A DNA stretch of 64,000 nucleotides from Cryptomeria japonica (taxonomy: Eukaryota; Streptophyta; Pinopsida; Cupressales; Cupressaceae): assembly GCF_030272615.1 (NCBI RefSeq), contig NC_081405.1:25624272-25688271 (forward strand), given 5' to 3'. Positions 46,401 through 57,279 of the stretch are shown here, in pieces. The notes under the pieces are model-generated. The model did not search any database and was not told the DNA's origin. It worked only from the letters and a program-made list of their open reading frames with translations. The position numbers and the translations under genes were made by a program. Positions within the stretch are counted from its first letter, which is position 1, and each line of letters begins with the position of its first letter.

Positions 46401-47538
46401 TGTTGGCATTTTTGATGTTTATGTTGTGATTGTCATTGATGGACACACACTTGCATTAAGATCCTCTTTATATGTATGAGTTAGAGCACAATCGGTATTT
46501 GTTCCAACCGGTATGTTGTATTATAGTCTTTAGACTATTTATGTTTTGCAGAATGTGTATCCCGGTCTGAAGCGGCATGTTGACCCCAAGCAGTTCATGG
46601 ATACCAAGTGGTACGAGGGATTAAAGCAGCATAACACATTGTTACCAGTCTTCATTTTTGACAAACTGTCAACCAGTATTTGGTATGAACCGGTAATACT
46701 CTGTGATGAGTTACCAACTGGCATTTTGTGATGAGTTACCATCCACCGATCATTTAACAGTGCCAACTCTCTGGCGGCGCTTTTTGTGTCATGTTACCAG
46801 ATATGTCCAGATGCATTGAACCTAGGAAATTGTATTGTAATCCTATTGGACCGACATGAAATCAGATTCCTTTATAAGGACATCATGTCTAGGGTTTTAG
46901 GTTGTTGAAGTGGTTGTTGTTGTTGAGGTTGATGTTGTTACTAGAGTTCAAGGTAGGTGAAGAGTTAGAGAGAGTATGAATGTGTAGAAGACTGAAGTAA
47001 TGTTGTAATGCATTAAGATCGAGCTATCAAGGATCTAACCAAGCAATCTGTGCTATTTGCTAGATCAAACACTTGTTGATTACTCACATCTTTGACAAGT
47101 CTATAGCCCTTAATCGGGTAGGCCCAAAAGCCTCTTGTAAATCCTCTAACAAGGTGGTTCACATTTGTGGATCTAAAATCCTCTAGCAAGGTAGTCTTTA
47201 ATCAGACTTATCTCCTAACAGAGATTGAGATTCCTAACAGGATCTATTCTGGTAAAGAACATTGTAAGACCTTAACCAGTCTAGTTTCTATTCTGCAGAT
47301 AGTTACTTGTGAGTTCCATCTCACTATGGTTTTTTCTCATTTGGGTTTCCACGTCAAAATCTCTTGTGTTATGGTGTTTGCGCTTCTATGGGTGAATGCA
47401 TTATTAGCTATTTGTTTTGCATGTTTGTTAACCGGTTTGTCTGCTAAATTGTTTTACCAGTTTATTGTCAGTCTTGCAAAGTGTTTAACTGCAAAGATTT
47501 TTGGCATACTAACTCACCCCCCCTCTTAGTATTCATTA
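46401..47538 (+). repeat. NonB 5' LTR
   Basis: Starts TGTTGGCATTTTTGATG. TATA-like TTTATAAGG at 46871; repeats of CTCTA(A/G)CAAGGT near 47145 and 47190; hairpin GTGAG (47309) ... CTCAC (47324); GTGTTATGG; C-run box near 47516. It ends ATTCATTA, where the 3' copy ends ATTCATCA. ATTGGTATCAGAGCC (primer-binding site) follows at 47539. Confidence 0.93.
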
Positions 47539-47588
47539 ATTGGTATCAGAGCCTACCTTTCTATAAGCTTAACCACTTGGAAAGAGAT

Positions 47589-48866
47589 ATGGGGGAATAC
47601 ACCTTGAGGGAACTTACTCAACGGCTCACTCAGTCTGAGCAAGGCTATGATGATCTCTTGGTCAAATACAAGGCATCTCAAGCAAAAAGGAGAGAACATG
47701 CAAAAAAGCTGATGGAGCTATCTGAAAATAGTTTTGTAGATGAAGTAGACATGGAAGCCCTAATTGAAGAAGTAAATAAGTTGAATGAATCAAACTCCAA
47801 CCTGAGAAAGGAGTTGGAAGGATTGACTATTCGGATGTGTCAAGAGCTTGAGAACTGGAGGAAAAATGAAGATCTGGTGAAAGAAAGAGATCATGAGATC
47901 TCCAAGCTGAAACAAGAGATCAGTGCCCTAACTGCTCAACTCCATGCTAGCAAAGTGGAAAAGGATGACATGCAAGGTGAATTGAATAGTGCCATCTCTG
48001 AGAATGAAAACCTGATGGAAGCAAATGCTGCTATTTCCAAATAGCTCTCTGAGTCAAAGGAAATACTTGCTAAGTTCAACAAGAGTATTGTCAAGCTTGA
48101 GAAAAAGTTTGAATCTGCCAAACCGGTCAAGAATACCAATGGACTTGGTTATTCCGGTCATGAGGAAGGTGAGACCTTTGGTACAAATGCTGGAGCATCA
48201 AAGAAACAATCGACATCAAAGAATAAAGGTAAGCAAAAGTTTAAACCTGTTTTCTTTAACTGTCTTAAAGAAGGACATACTGCAAATGTGTGTAGGAGTA
48301 AGGCTTACAACAATTTTCCTTATTTCCTAAATGATAAGCCTAGATCCTATAGATTCAATGGTAATTGTTATGCATGCAACAAGTATGAGCATAGAGCATT
48401 TGAATGCAGGTCTATCATGAATGACACTGGAAGATATCATCAAAGGACCCAAGGAGTTGGTCCTGAACCTTTTGTGAACTGGAATCACAACTGGTTTAAT
48501 ATCTTCAATCATCAGCCAAGAAGCAGTGGCTATCAAGCGGCAACTGGATGGAGAGAAAACTATTGGATTTGTCATGATCATGGTCACACTGCTGCAACAT
48601 GCAGAAGGAAGAATGGAAACATGAAAAATGAACCTTGGAGAGCACCTGGATTGGTTTGCTATCACTGCAACAAATCAGGTCACATTGCCAGATTTTGTAG
48701 ATCAAGAAAGAACATATCTGATGATATACCGGTCACTTCAGAAGGAAATATTGATGTTCAAATAGTTCAAGCAGATATGAACAAAACCTGGAAGAAGAAA
48801 CCAATGGTGTTACAAGAGGAATCGGTTTCTGCACCTAGTGTGGAAATCACGAAACTGACAAACTAA
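47589..48866 (+). pseudogene. NonB ORF1, Gag-like coiled-coil/zinc-knuckle protein
   Basis: One frame of 426 codons from ATG at 47589 (MGEYTLRELTQRLTQ) to TAA at 48866 with a single in-frame TAG at 48042-48044. Residues 1-190 are coiled coil (EVNKLNESNSNLRKELEGL). Four knuckles follow: FFNCLKEGHTANVC (first Cys lost), CYACNKYEHRAFEC (Gly to Glu), WICHDHGHTAATC (first Cys lost) and an intact CYHCNKSGHIARFC. Expected role: RNA binding and particle assembly in place of Gag. It shares its order and the phrase RMCQELENWRKNEDL with NonA ORF1 (RFCKEIEDRKKNEEDL). Confidence 0.87.
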
Positions 48867-49318
48867 GCTTTACAAAAGCTTAGGGGAAGCAAACAACAAA
48901 ATGTTTCAAACCCCCGGTTTACACCAGTAAAAGACCTTAACTGGTATGTGATACCTGTCGCTTGGCAGAAGATCGAAAATGGTAAAAAAGGAAAATTAGG
49001 GTTTACGCCCTAATAGAGGAGCATTAATGGCGGTAGGTGAGAGATATGTTTAAAGGCATTTTTCAAATCATTTCTCACTATCTATTTTCAAGCGAAGAAA
49101 AGTTTTTCAAAGAGTAGAGTGACGAAAAGGTGATTTGAGTTGAGATCTTGAGAAATTGACAAACCATGAAGGAGATTCAAATTCAAACTACAAACGGTCA
49201 AGTAGAGAACACAAAGCGGTGATTTAGCAACTGACGAAGTGTGGAGTGAAGGAGAATTAGAAAGCCCTAAATTTATGTGTTTTAAAAGGTATTTCTCGAA
49301 GTTCTTAAAGTTTCTATC
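48867..49318 (+). other. NonB inter-ORF spacer
   Basis: About 450 bp without coding signal between the two ORFs; contains CCGGTTTACACCAGTA near 48914. No splice or second-promoter signal that I can defend. Confidence 0.55.
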
Positions 49319-51693
49319 ATGGCTTCCACATCTCATACTAATTCTAGTGCATCTATTGAGTCTGAAAGTTTTATTCAATGAAAGTCCAAGTATAATGCTC
49401 TATCACAAGTTCCAGCTGGTGTGATAGTAGAAGAGGGAATTTCTGACTACATAGATTGCAAGATTGAAGACCTAGGGTCTCTAGCTATCCACTCCTAGTT
49501 AGGTTTGTTTTGTGGCAAGGATAATAAAATCAAACCAGAGTATAATATCTTGGAGAAGAAGAAACTCTACAATGCTATCTACTTCCTGGAAGATTTTATA
49601 GAGGATCACATAAGGATCATTTTGAGCAGAGTCCACCGTGACAAGATGTACCTGGAGAGGACACATGATATCATGCCACAGGCAATTCATGGAGTCACCA
49701 ATTTCTGCAATACAGGGGATGTGTCAGCCCTAAGGACGGTTAGCAAAATTGAAATGTCCAAGCTCACCGGTTCGTGAGTGACTCACGTGGCATGACAGTC
49801 AATTCAATCAAGGATGATCTAGTGAAGTATGCATGCATGGTGATAGGCTACCAGACATTCTCTGCCAACATAATTAACTATGTATCTACTGGAGTGATAA
49901 ATGCCGCTTACCGGATGATAAAGGAGGATGCATCATTTGATCTATGCACCGGTATGCAAAGACAACTCCTATTGAATCTGAAGTTGATCAAACAGGATAA
50001 TGCACAAAGGTTTAAGTTTGGACAACTATTGGTTGGATTATTCTTTTACTTTCAAGGATACTTCCCAGGAGTGGGAGACATTCAGTGGTCTGCAGACCAA
50101 TTGGTTACCAAATAGATAAAGGAAAGTTTGCAAGCAGTGGGAACTGGTTATCCTGAAGTTTTGAACAAGTATTTTGATGAGTTCAGATGAAAAATGAGCC
50201 AAAGGATGAGGATCTCAGGTGATATCATCAAGAAATATGAAGATGACATCTGTTTCACCATCCAAGTGGACAAATGCATAATGGAGGCTATTGAGCCTAG
50301 AATGGAAGAAGTGGAGCCAATGGGCTATGAGGTGATGTATGACATGTTGGAAGGGTATGCCTCTACCCTTATTGCCTCACCTCTTGATCCTAAGACAAAG
50401 AGAACTGACACCTACCTAGAGAGGATAGCACTGGTTGAGGAACCATCAACAATGAAAGAAAAGGAACTGACAGTGAAGAAGGCAAAGGTAGTTCCTACAA
50501 CATCCGCATCGGTTACTACTGGAACTCCAAAAGTGACCAAGTAGTCACCAGCCAAGAAGAAACCAGAAGCTGCACCGGCTAAAGTGTTCCAGAGAAAGAG
50601 GAAGACAAAAAGCAACTCTTCGGACTCAGAGGAAACTGTGTTTGAAGAGCAACCCAAGAAGGCCAGACAGACAAGAAAGAGAACAAAGAATGAACCGACA
50701 TCATCTGCACCGGTAAATATTGATATATCCTCCTACAAACCTTTGACACATTGTCAAAGAACTATCAATAACATTAGGAGAAAAGTATTGAATGATTTAA
50801 TTGATTATTTTGATGACTTTAATGATGATGAAAAGGAGGCGGTGGAAAAAGAAATAATTCAATATTTATGTGTTAATGACTGGTCCCCTTCAGAAATTAG
50901 ATCTGAAACACCAAATTCTTTGTATAAGTCCTTAGACAATAAATGGCACATTGCCATAGAGAATGAACAAGAAATGAGAGAAAAAGTTTTTGCTGAACAT
51001 TTTCCTGATGTATCAAATTTGGAACTGTTCGATGTAATGAACAAATACAAAGGTCTTTTCTTCATGAGAAGAAGAAGACTCATGTTACTAGAAGGAAAAG
51101 GTAAGGAAGTGCTCAAGGATACACACACTTGTGCTCTAGATGCTCTAAAGATGCATCAAGTGGTTGAAGTCAACAAGCAAGCTGAGAAAGAACTGGTTAT
51201 ATCCAAACCGGGTGAAGTATCTGATGATGAAGGAAATCCAGTTGTTGAACCAATCGACACTATTGATGTCGATGCCCTAGACAGAGAAGATGTTACCCAG
51301 GAGATACCATTTGAGGCAACAGGATAGGAAGCGGCAAAGGAAGAGGTAGAGCAGAGGAAAAAGGATGAAGAGGAGAAGAAGAAAAAGGATGAAGAGGAGA
51401 AGAAGAAAAAGGATGAAGAGGAGAAGAAGAAGAAAGATGAAGAGAAGAAGAAGAAAGATGAAGAGGAGAAGAAGAAGAAAGATGAAGAGGAGAAAAAGAA
51501 GCAAGAAGATGAAAAGAAAAAGAAAGAAGAGGAAGATAAGGAACAGAAGAAAAAGATGCAAACAGAGAAAGAAGTAGCCACCTCCCTACTTGAGTCCTGG
51601 TCTTTATTAATGAAACAATTTTTGCAGGACTTCAAATCTATATTTGACAAGTATTATTCCTTATTGTCATTAACTTTTATTATTTTAATATGA
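49319..51693 (+). pseudogene. NonB ORF2, large protein of unknown function
   Basis: ATG at 49319 (MASTSHTNSSASIESE), stops near 49379 and 49497, frameshift near 49775, then one frame to TGA at 51691 with stops near 50113, 50188, 50542 and 51325. About 790 codons. Conserved region: FLEDFIEDHIRIILSRVHRD, then HDIMPQAIHGVTNF and FKFGQLLVGLFFYF, matching NonA ORF2 in order and spacing; next the ISGDIIKKYEDDICFTI block. The middle has basic segments (KKARQTRKRTKNE), and the end is a Lys/Glu repeat. No enzyme motif. NonA ORF2 has the same start (MAS-S), order and basic-then-coiled plan but is longer. Confidence 0.82.
51358..51530 (+). repeat. GAAGAGGAGAAGAAGAAA repeats coding for a charged coil
   Basis: Six to seven units of about 21-27 bp encoding (K)KKDEEEKK in the ORF2 frame. 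Purine-only on the plus strand. Antisense and other frames give Phe/Ser-, Leu/Phe- or Arg/Lys-rich pseudo-proteins that should be ignored. Confidence 0.93.
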
Positions 51694-51966
51694 AATGGAA
51701 ACAGGGTTGTTCAGCGGTACTTTGTCATTGTTTGGCAAAGGGGGAGAAGAATTCTATTTGGACTTTGGGAAAAGTATATAGTATCAAAATTTTGATATAT
51801 GCTCTGAATATCTCTATATGCAAAATTGTCATACATTGTATTGTTAAAGGGATAGTGTATATGCTTAGGGGGAACAATTTTGCTAATGACATGATTTTGT
51901 TGTAAAACACTTAGATGTCAAAATTTTATTTTCCTAAGTGTTGCCATCAATGCCAAAGGGGGAGAT
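51694..51966 (+). other. NonB 3' untranslated region with polypurine tracts
   Basis: GGGGGAG or GGGGGAA tracts near 51739, 51867 and 51956. The last follows GTTGCCATCAATGCCAAAGG, the same phrase as in CopC at 45953-45970. Confidence 0.87.
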
Positions 51967-53105
51967 TGTTGGCATTTTTGATGTTTATGTTGTGATTGTC
52001 ATTGATGGACACACACTTGCATTAAGATCCTCTTTATATGTATGAGTTAGAGCACAACCGGTATTTGTTCCAACTGGTATGTTGTATTATAGTCTTTAAA
52101 CTATTGATGTTTTGTAGAATGTGTTTCTTGGTCTGAAGCAACATGTCGACCCCAAGTGGTTCGTGGATACCAAGTGGTATGAGGGATTAAAGTGGCATAA
52201 CACATTGTTACCAGTCTTCATTTTTGACAAACCGACAACCGGTATTTTGTATGAATCGGTAATACTCTGTGATGAGTTACCAACCGGCATTTTGTGATGA
52301 GTTACCATCCACCGATCATTTAACGGTGCCGACTCTCTGGCGATGCTTTTTGTGTCGTGTTACCAGATATGTCCAGATGCATTGAACCTAGGAAATTGTA
52401 TTGTAATCCTATTGGACCGACATGAAATCAGATTCCTTTATAAGGACACAATGTCTAGGGTTTTAGGTTGTTGAAGTGGTTGTTGTTGTTGAGGTTGATG
52501 TTGTTACTAGGGTTCAAGGTAGGTGAAGAGTTAGAGAGAGTATGAATGTGTAGAAGACTGAAGTAATGTTGTAATGCCTTAAGATTGAGCTATCAAGGAT
52601 CTAACCAAGCAATCTATGCTATTTGCTAGATCAAACACTTGTTGATTACTCACATCTTTGACAAGTCTATAGCCCTTAACCGGGTAGGCCCAAAAGCCTC
52701 TTGTAAATCCTCTAACAAGGTGGTTCACATATGTGGATCTAAAATCCTCTAGCAAGGTAGTCTTTAATCAGACTTATCTCCTAACAGAGATTGAGATTCC
52801 TAATAGGATCTATTCTAGTAAAGAACATTGTAAGACCTTATCCGGTCTGGTTTCTATTCTGCAGATAGTTACTTGTGAGTTCCATCTCACTGTGGTTTTT
52901 TCCCATTTGGGTTTCCATGTCAAAATCTCTTGTGTTATGGTGTTTGTGCTTCTATGGGTGAATGCATTATTAGCTATCTGGTTTGCATGTTTGTTAACCG
53001 GTTTGTCTGCTAAATTGTTTTACCGGTTTATTGTCAGTCTTGCAAAGTGTTTAAGTGCAAAGATTTTTGGCATACTAATTCACCCCCCCCTCTTAGTATT
53101 CATCA
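51967..53105 (+). repeat. NonB 3' LTR
   Basis: 1139 bp, start TGTTGGCATTTTTGATG, end AGTATTCATCA. Hairpin GTGAG (52875) ... CTCAC (52890). The C-run has eight C at 53082-53089, against seven or eight in the 5' copy. Confidence 0.93.
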
Positions 53106-53110
53106 GGTGA

Positions 53111-53906
53111 ATCTATTTGGGTCTAGGTTATGGACTGGTATCATGTTACATGGTCTCTACACATTACTGGGATGATTTATAGATTGGTTAACGTTGTTTT
53201 GGTCTAAAGCCGACATGTTATATCATTGTAAAGTGGATGTATGTAATGATCTTATTGTAATATCTTTTAGGTGGCTGAACTAATTGGTTTAGGCTTTAGG
53301 GTTTGTATAAATTGATGTAAGATCTCATTGTAGATTATGGTGATCATGGTCATGGAATGGAAGATCATATGTGAAGGAGATTTGGTCGATCATAGGTGAT
53401 TGAATTGGGTTTATGTAAGAGGTCAAAGGCCTCTGGTATTGAGCTTAACCAAGACTGTAATCAAGTATAGTAGATGCTATCATTAACAGTTAATTCTTCT
53501 AGATTGTTGTCCAATTATATTGAGGTGGTTATAACCTCTCTCTAGTCAGTGAGACTCCTTTGTAATGAACAATACACTCTAGGCAATGTTCCTTTCTACA
53601 TGTGTAGGCCCCTTATTGTATCACATACTTTCTGCATAAGTATTATCTAACTATAGGTAGGCTTCCCATCGTGGTTTTTCCCTTTACCAAGTTTTCCATG
53701 TACAAATCATGGTGTTATGTGGTATGGTTGCATTGTGTTAATTCTCTATTTCATTCTTAAGTTTTATTGCTTATCGGTATCTGTTTCTGCTATTTTGGTA
53801 TTCAATATTTATGTGCTATGGTTAAAGGTTATAAAGTGGTTTGATTAATATAATCAGTTGACAACTAATTCACCCCCCTCTCAGTTGTCCACTGATTATT
53901 CTAACA
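53111..53906 (+). repeat. CopC 3' LTR, second part
   Basis: ATCTATTTGGGTCTAGG onward matches 40583-41365 closely, including the TATA-like TTTGTATAAATTG at 53300 and the end TTCTAACA. The hairpin stem here is decayed (CTATAGGTAGGCTTCCCAT near 53652). Confidence 0.92.
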
Positions 53907-54024
53907 AATGAAGATGCCCCAAACTAACGTGGTACATGCCCAATCAGAATAGAAAGTGACAAACAAGGAACCAATGGAAATTGATTTTGAACAAGCTCAA
54001 AAGACAAACATGATGTGACAACAG

Positions 54025-54300
54025 TTATGCTATGACTGTCATCAAATAAGAGAGATAAACCTCAAATGTGTCCTCCAAATTTGAAATATGAGACTTCACA
54101 AACAATAAAGCAATGAATGCCAAATAGGAATCCCAATCAGGAAGACAAATAGATGAATTATTTTGTGTAACAGGAATACGGGTCTCAATTAATGAAGGTA
54201 CAACAACTATCTCTATTGGTGGAGAAGGAACAACTTGAGATTTTAATGCACACTCAAGCAAGAGTTGAAAAACGTTATTTAAGAAATTAATATTTATCAA
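54025..54300 (-). CDS. Hypothetical 91-aa ORF of the host element
   Basis: Minus-strand frame MININFLNNVFQLLLECALK, with DWDSYLAFIALLFVKSHIS and NLEDTFEVYLSYL. Amphipathic, no repeat bias, in DNA right of CopC and just inside the LTR-like end at 54301-54985. I do not recognise the family. The upstream half of this element is at 22370-24124. It could be the start of a decayed Gag-like protein. Confidence 0.4.
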   Translation of the reverse strand: MININFLNNVFQLLLECALKSQVVPSPPIEIVVVPSLIETRIPVTQNNSSICLPDWDSYLAFIALLFVKSHISNLEDTFEVYLSYLMTVIA

Positions 54301-54985
54301 TTAGATGTATCTAAATAATTATAGATTAACTTAAATTTAATAAGTGATAATTGAGGGTGTGTGCAATTTTTTTTAAGCATGTAAGAACAAACTAAAATAA
54401 CATTAACGTATTCTACACAAAATAAATGCAACACTTAAATCAAGTGTAAGCATTAATAAAACGTTGATAAAAGAAAACAAATTCCTTACCAAAATCAACC
54501 CTTGTTGCACTTTAGAATATTCATTATGCTTAAGGATTATGGATGTGAGTGTACAAAGGCTCATACCTTTGTACTTATGTAGGATGTGCATGATTTGAGG
54601 GGAGTTAACTTGGATTTGGCATGTGCAAGTAGGTGATTAAGTGGCTAATTGATTTTAGCCTGCTAAATTAAAAGTGTGAAAAATAGGTAATCAAATAAAA
54701 TGAGATATTTAATTTTTAGGGTGAAGATGGGGGACTTAAGTTAACAAATAATGTGATTTATTTACCTAGGTGGACTATATGAGAGGAATGATTAAATGGT
54801 TTGGGATATGAATAAGTGTAGGTGAATACTGATGAATAGCTTGATTTTATCAATTAAATAATAAAATATTATGTAATTAATGAGAGCATAAAAATTAGAT
54901 AATTGATTGAATAATTAGGGTTGCATTCAATCAATTATAAATGAAATAGTTAAGTAAGGACAATAGTCAATTTTAGGTCTCTACA
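54301..54985 (-). repeat. Gypsy-type LTR at the right end of the host element (inner end approximate)
   Basis: Minus strand begins TGTAGAGACCTAAAATTGAC at 54985, parallel to NonG (TGTAGACACCTAAAAATGG), GypC (TGTAATAGCCTAAAAATGG) and GypB (TGTATACACATAAAATTGG). AT-rich body with ATTAATTAAAT phrases like the NonG LTR. The inner end is not fixed. Confidence 0.55.
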
Positions 54986-55089
54986 AAGGGAATGTATTTT
55001 GAGATTAGATGTTAAAGTATAGAAAGTAAATGTAATGGATCTTTGACAAAATAATATTGAACATCAATATGCCCGGTCTAGGCATGAAA

Positions 55090-56145
55090 TGTTGGGTTCA
55101 TAGCTAGGAAAATTGCACTTTGTAGTCTACATGGTGTTGTCATTGATGTCACACTTGTGTGTATTTATGACAAAGGTGAAGAAGAAGTTGTAGTTTTTCA
55201 CTATTGTTGTTGTCATTGTTGTCAATCTGATTATTGCTTGGTATGTATGGTATGAAAATAAGTGTTCAAATGTTGTTAAGTATGTGGTATTTTTGGAAGG
55301 TGACTATAGTGGAAGCTGAAATATGAAAGAAAGAGTATTTTTAGTCTTTATGGGAGAGTTCTCCGCATTACTCCTCTTTTGTAGTTGATGGATTGCATTT
55401 CTAGATTTAATGTTTATGTTATATGGATATTGCACTTTTATGTTTTTAGGTCCTCAATAGTTCTGTTGTTGTAGTTTGCTAACATTGAGGTTGTTTGTCA
55501 GAACTAGTCCAGAGAATGCTATGCATTTCTCTGCAATGTTAGTTCAAGTGTTGTGACTTGGAGGACATGTTCATATTGCTCGTGTAGCATTCTAGTTCAA
55601 AATTCAAGTATCGATTTGCTCCACAAGTGAAGTTACATTGCTTATTTATTTGAAGTTGGCTATTGTGTTGGTCTTTGGTTGACTCAATTGGTTTATTTTA
55701 CTTGGATCGTACTCTTTTGGTCTGGATATGCATTGGAAATTGAGTTAAAATTTTGTTATGGGTCTCACCATGGCGTGTGAAGATCCACATTAATTTATTT
55801 GCATTGGATAATATTTTTGGGCCGACTGATTAACATGCTTTATTGTATATCCACATGTTACATTTGATGTCGACTTTGGAGGATGTGTTGGTGTGTGTGG
55901 TTCATTGGAATCGACTTTGGAAGACATGTTGTCATGTATTTGGGTCCCCTTTATCTCTTGGAGTGGACCAATAGTTTCTCATAGTGGCTGACTTTGTGTA
56001 ATTTATGCTTACTCTATTTGTGGTCGACCTAGTTGATGTCTTGGTGAATAAGTTGATATAAATAGGTGTGTGGATGTGTGAATTATAGCATGGATTGATT
56101 TAGTATGATGTAGAAATATATATGTGGAAGTAAAAGTGTGAATAT
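55090..56145 (+). repeat. 5' part of a copia-type LTR, broken by GypC
   Basis: Starts TGTTGGGTTCATAGC and soon has TTGTCATTGATGTCA, as other copia LTRs here. TATA-like GATATAAATAGG at 56055. The downstream part (hairpin, C-run box) is missing because GypC begins at 56146. 54986-55089 is short unclassified DNA. Confidence 0.6.
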
Positions 56146-57279
56146 TGTAATAGCCTAAAAATGGTCATCTAAACCATGAGCCCCTAATCTCGACAATGCC
56201 ACCAAGGTCCTAACCAAAGGCAATTAAATAAATCTTGAGCACACAATTAATTTCTAAAATCATCAATGTCATATGGCAAAATTAATCACTCAATATTAAT
56301 TAAATATTTATTTAATTAATTAAATCATTCCAAGTAAATCATTTAAACAATTATCTTATTTATTTTAATTAAATATCTTTTATATATTTAATTAAATAAA
56401 TCAATTTGCCATTAAATCATCAAAAAGAGGAATTAATTTGAAAAATAAATAAAAATTGCCATAAATCTTCAAAAAAGGAAACAAATCAAGAAAGAGGAAT
56501 TGGAAATTATGAGCACAAATCTTCAAAAAAGGAAACAAATAAAAAAAGAAATTAATTGGAAAAAAAAAATTAAAAATTGAGAAAAGAAATCAAATGGAGA
56601 TAATCATGAAAATCAAATAAAAAATTGAAAAAAATCTCAGAAAAGCAAATAAAACAATTAAATCTCAAAATTGAAAGAAATAGAGAATAAATAAGTTTTT
56701 TTCTGATTTTATCTTAATTTTAGTTCAATTTCCTCTAAAACTGAGAAAAGCAACCAATCACATCAATTCACCTAGATTGTGTTTCTTCTGGGAAAATGTT
56801 GACCGCTCATCATCATTTGATCTCAGCCATTGGTTTCTTTTTGAATTTTCTATAAATTTAGGCTCTCATCTCCTAATCAAAGATCTTGGAGAATATATTG
56901 TTATCATGCTGTTTTTGTTCTAGGTTCATTCATATTTCTACATCTAGATATTTATATATTAGTTATTGCATACATATTTAGATCATTTATCTCATTTAGA
57001 TTAAATCTTACAAATCATGCATTCATCTAGCTTAAATCTTGCATTCATTTAGCTCAATCTTATGCTCATATAGATAAAAATCCTTCGTTTAGTTGTTGTC
57101 TAGTCACTGGATAGCTTAGCAATCTGAGAGCAATCTAAACTCGCATCTAATAGAAGGCAATAAGCCAACTTGCAATGGATTTCATTTTGTCATTTTTGAT
57201 TAACTAACCCATGCAAATAATGGTTTATTGAAGTGTTGTGTCTTATAGCTTGCAGATACCGATTCACTTTTCACACACA
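56146..57279 (+). repeat. GypC 5' LTR
   Basis: TGTAATAGCCTAAAAATGGTC to TTTTCACACACA, about 1134 bp. The primer-binding site follows. AT-rich in the first half (56280-56700). Confidence 0.82.

Larger units (their letters stand above)
46401..53105 (+). mobile_element. NonB, pol-less two-ORF LTR element
   Basis: Flanked by exact GGTGA duplications (46396-46400, 53106-53110). LTRs 46401-47538 (1138 bp) and 51967-53105 (1139 bp). Inside: copia primer-binding site, ORF1 (coiled coil plus four knuckles), ORF2, polypurine tracts. No pol. Same two-gene plan as NonA but different LTR sequence, so two families share the plan. Confidence 0.94.
24125..53906 (+). mobile_element. CopC, copia element carrying insertions in both LTRs
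   Basis: 5' LTR 24125-24505 plus 40583-41365; internal part 41366-45976; 3' LTR 45977-46400 plus 53111-53906. Flanking 5-mers are GATGA (24120-24124) and AATGA (53907-53911), a target duplication with one change. The own sequence is about 7.0 kb; the rest is NonA (with NonG inside) and NonB. The 5' LTR is about 56 bp shorter, mainly through absence of a roughly 42-bp stretch present in the 3' LTR at about 46068-46110. Confidence 0.93.

Noticed and set aside
49505-50115. ORF2 N-terminal region as a plant mobile domain
   Set aside because: Both have helical Leu/Ile-rich patterns, but the PMD marks seen at 17945-18223 (THTFHLP-type, EDVY.IL) are absent.
51156-51650. 164- and 94-codon Ser/Phe- and Leu/Phe-rich antisense frames (membrane-like)
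   Set aside because: They are the complement of the purine repeat that encodes the charged coil of NonB ORF2.
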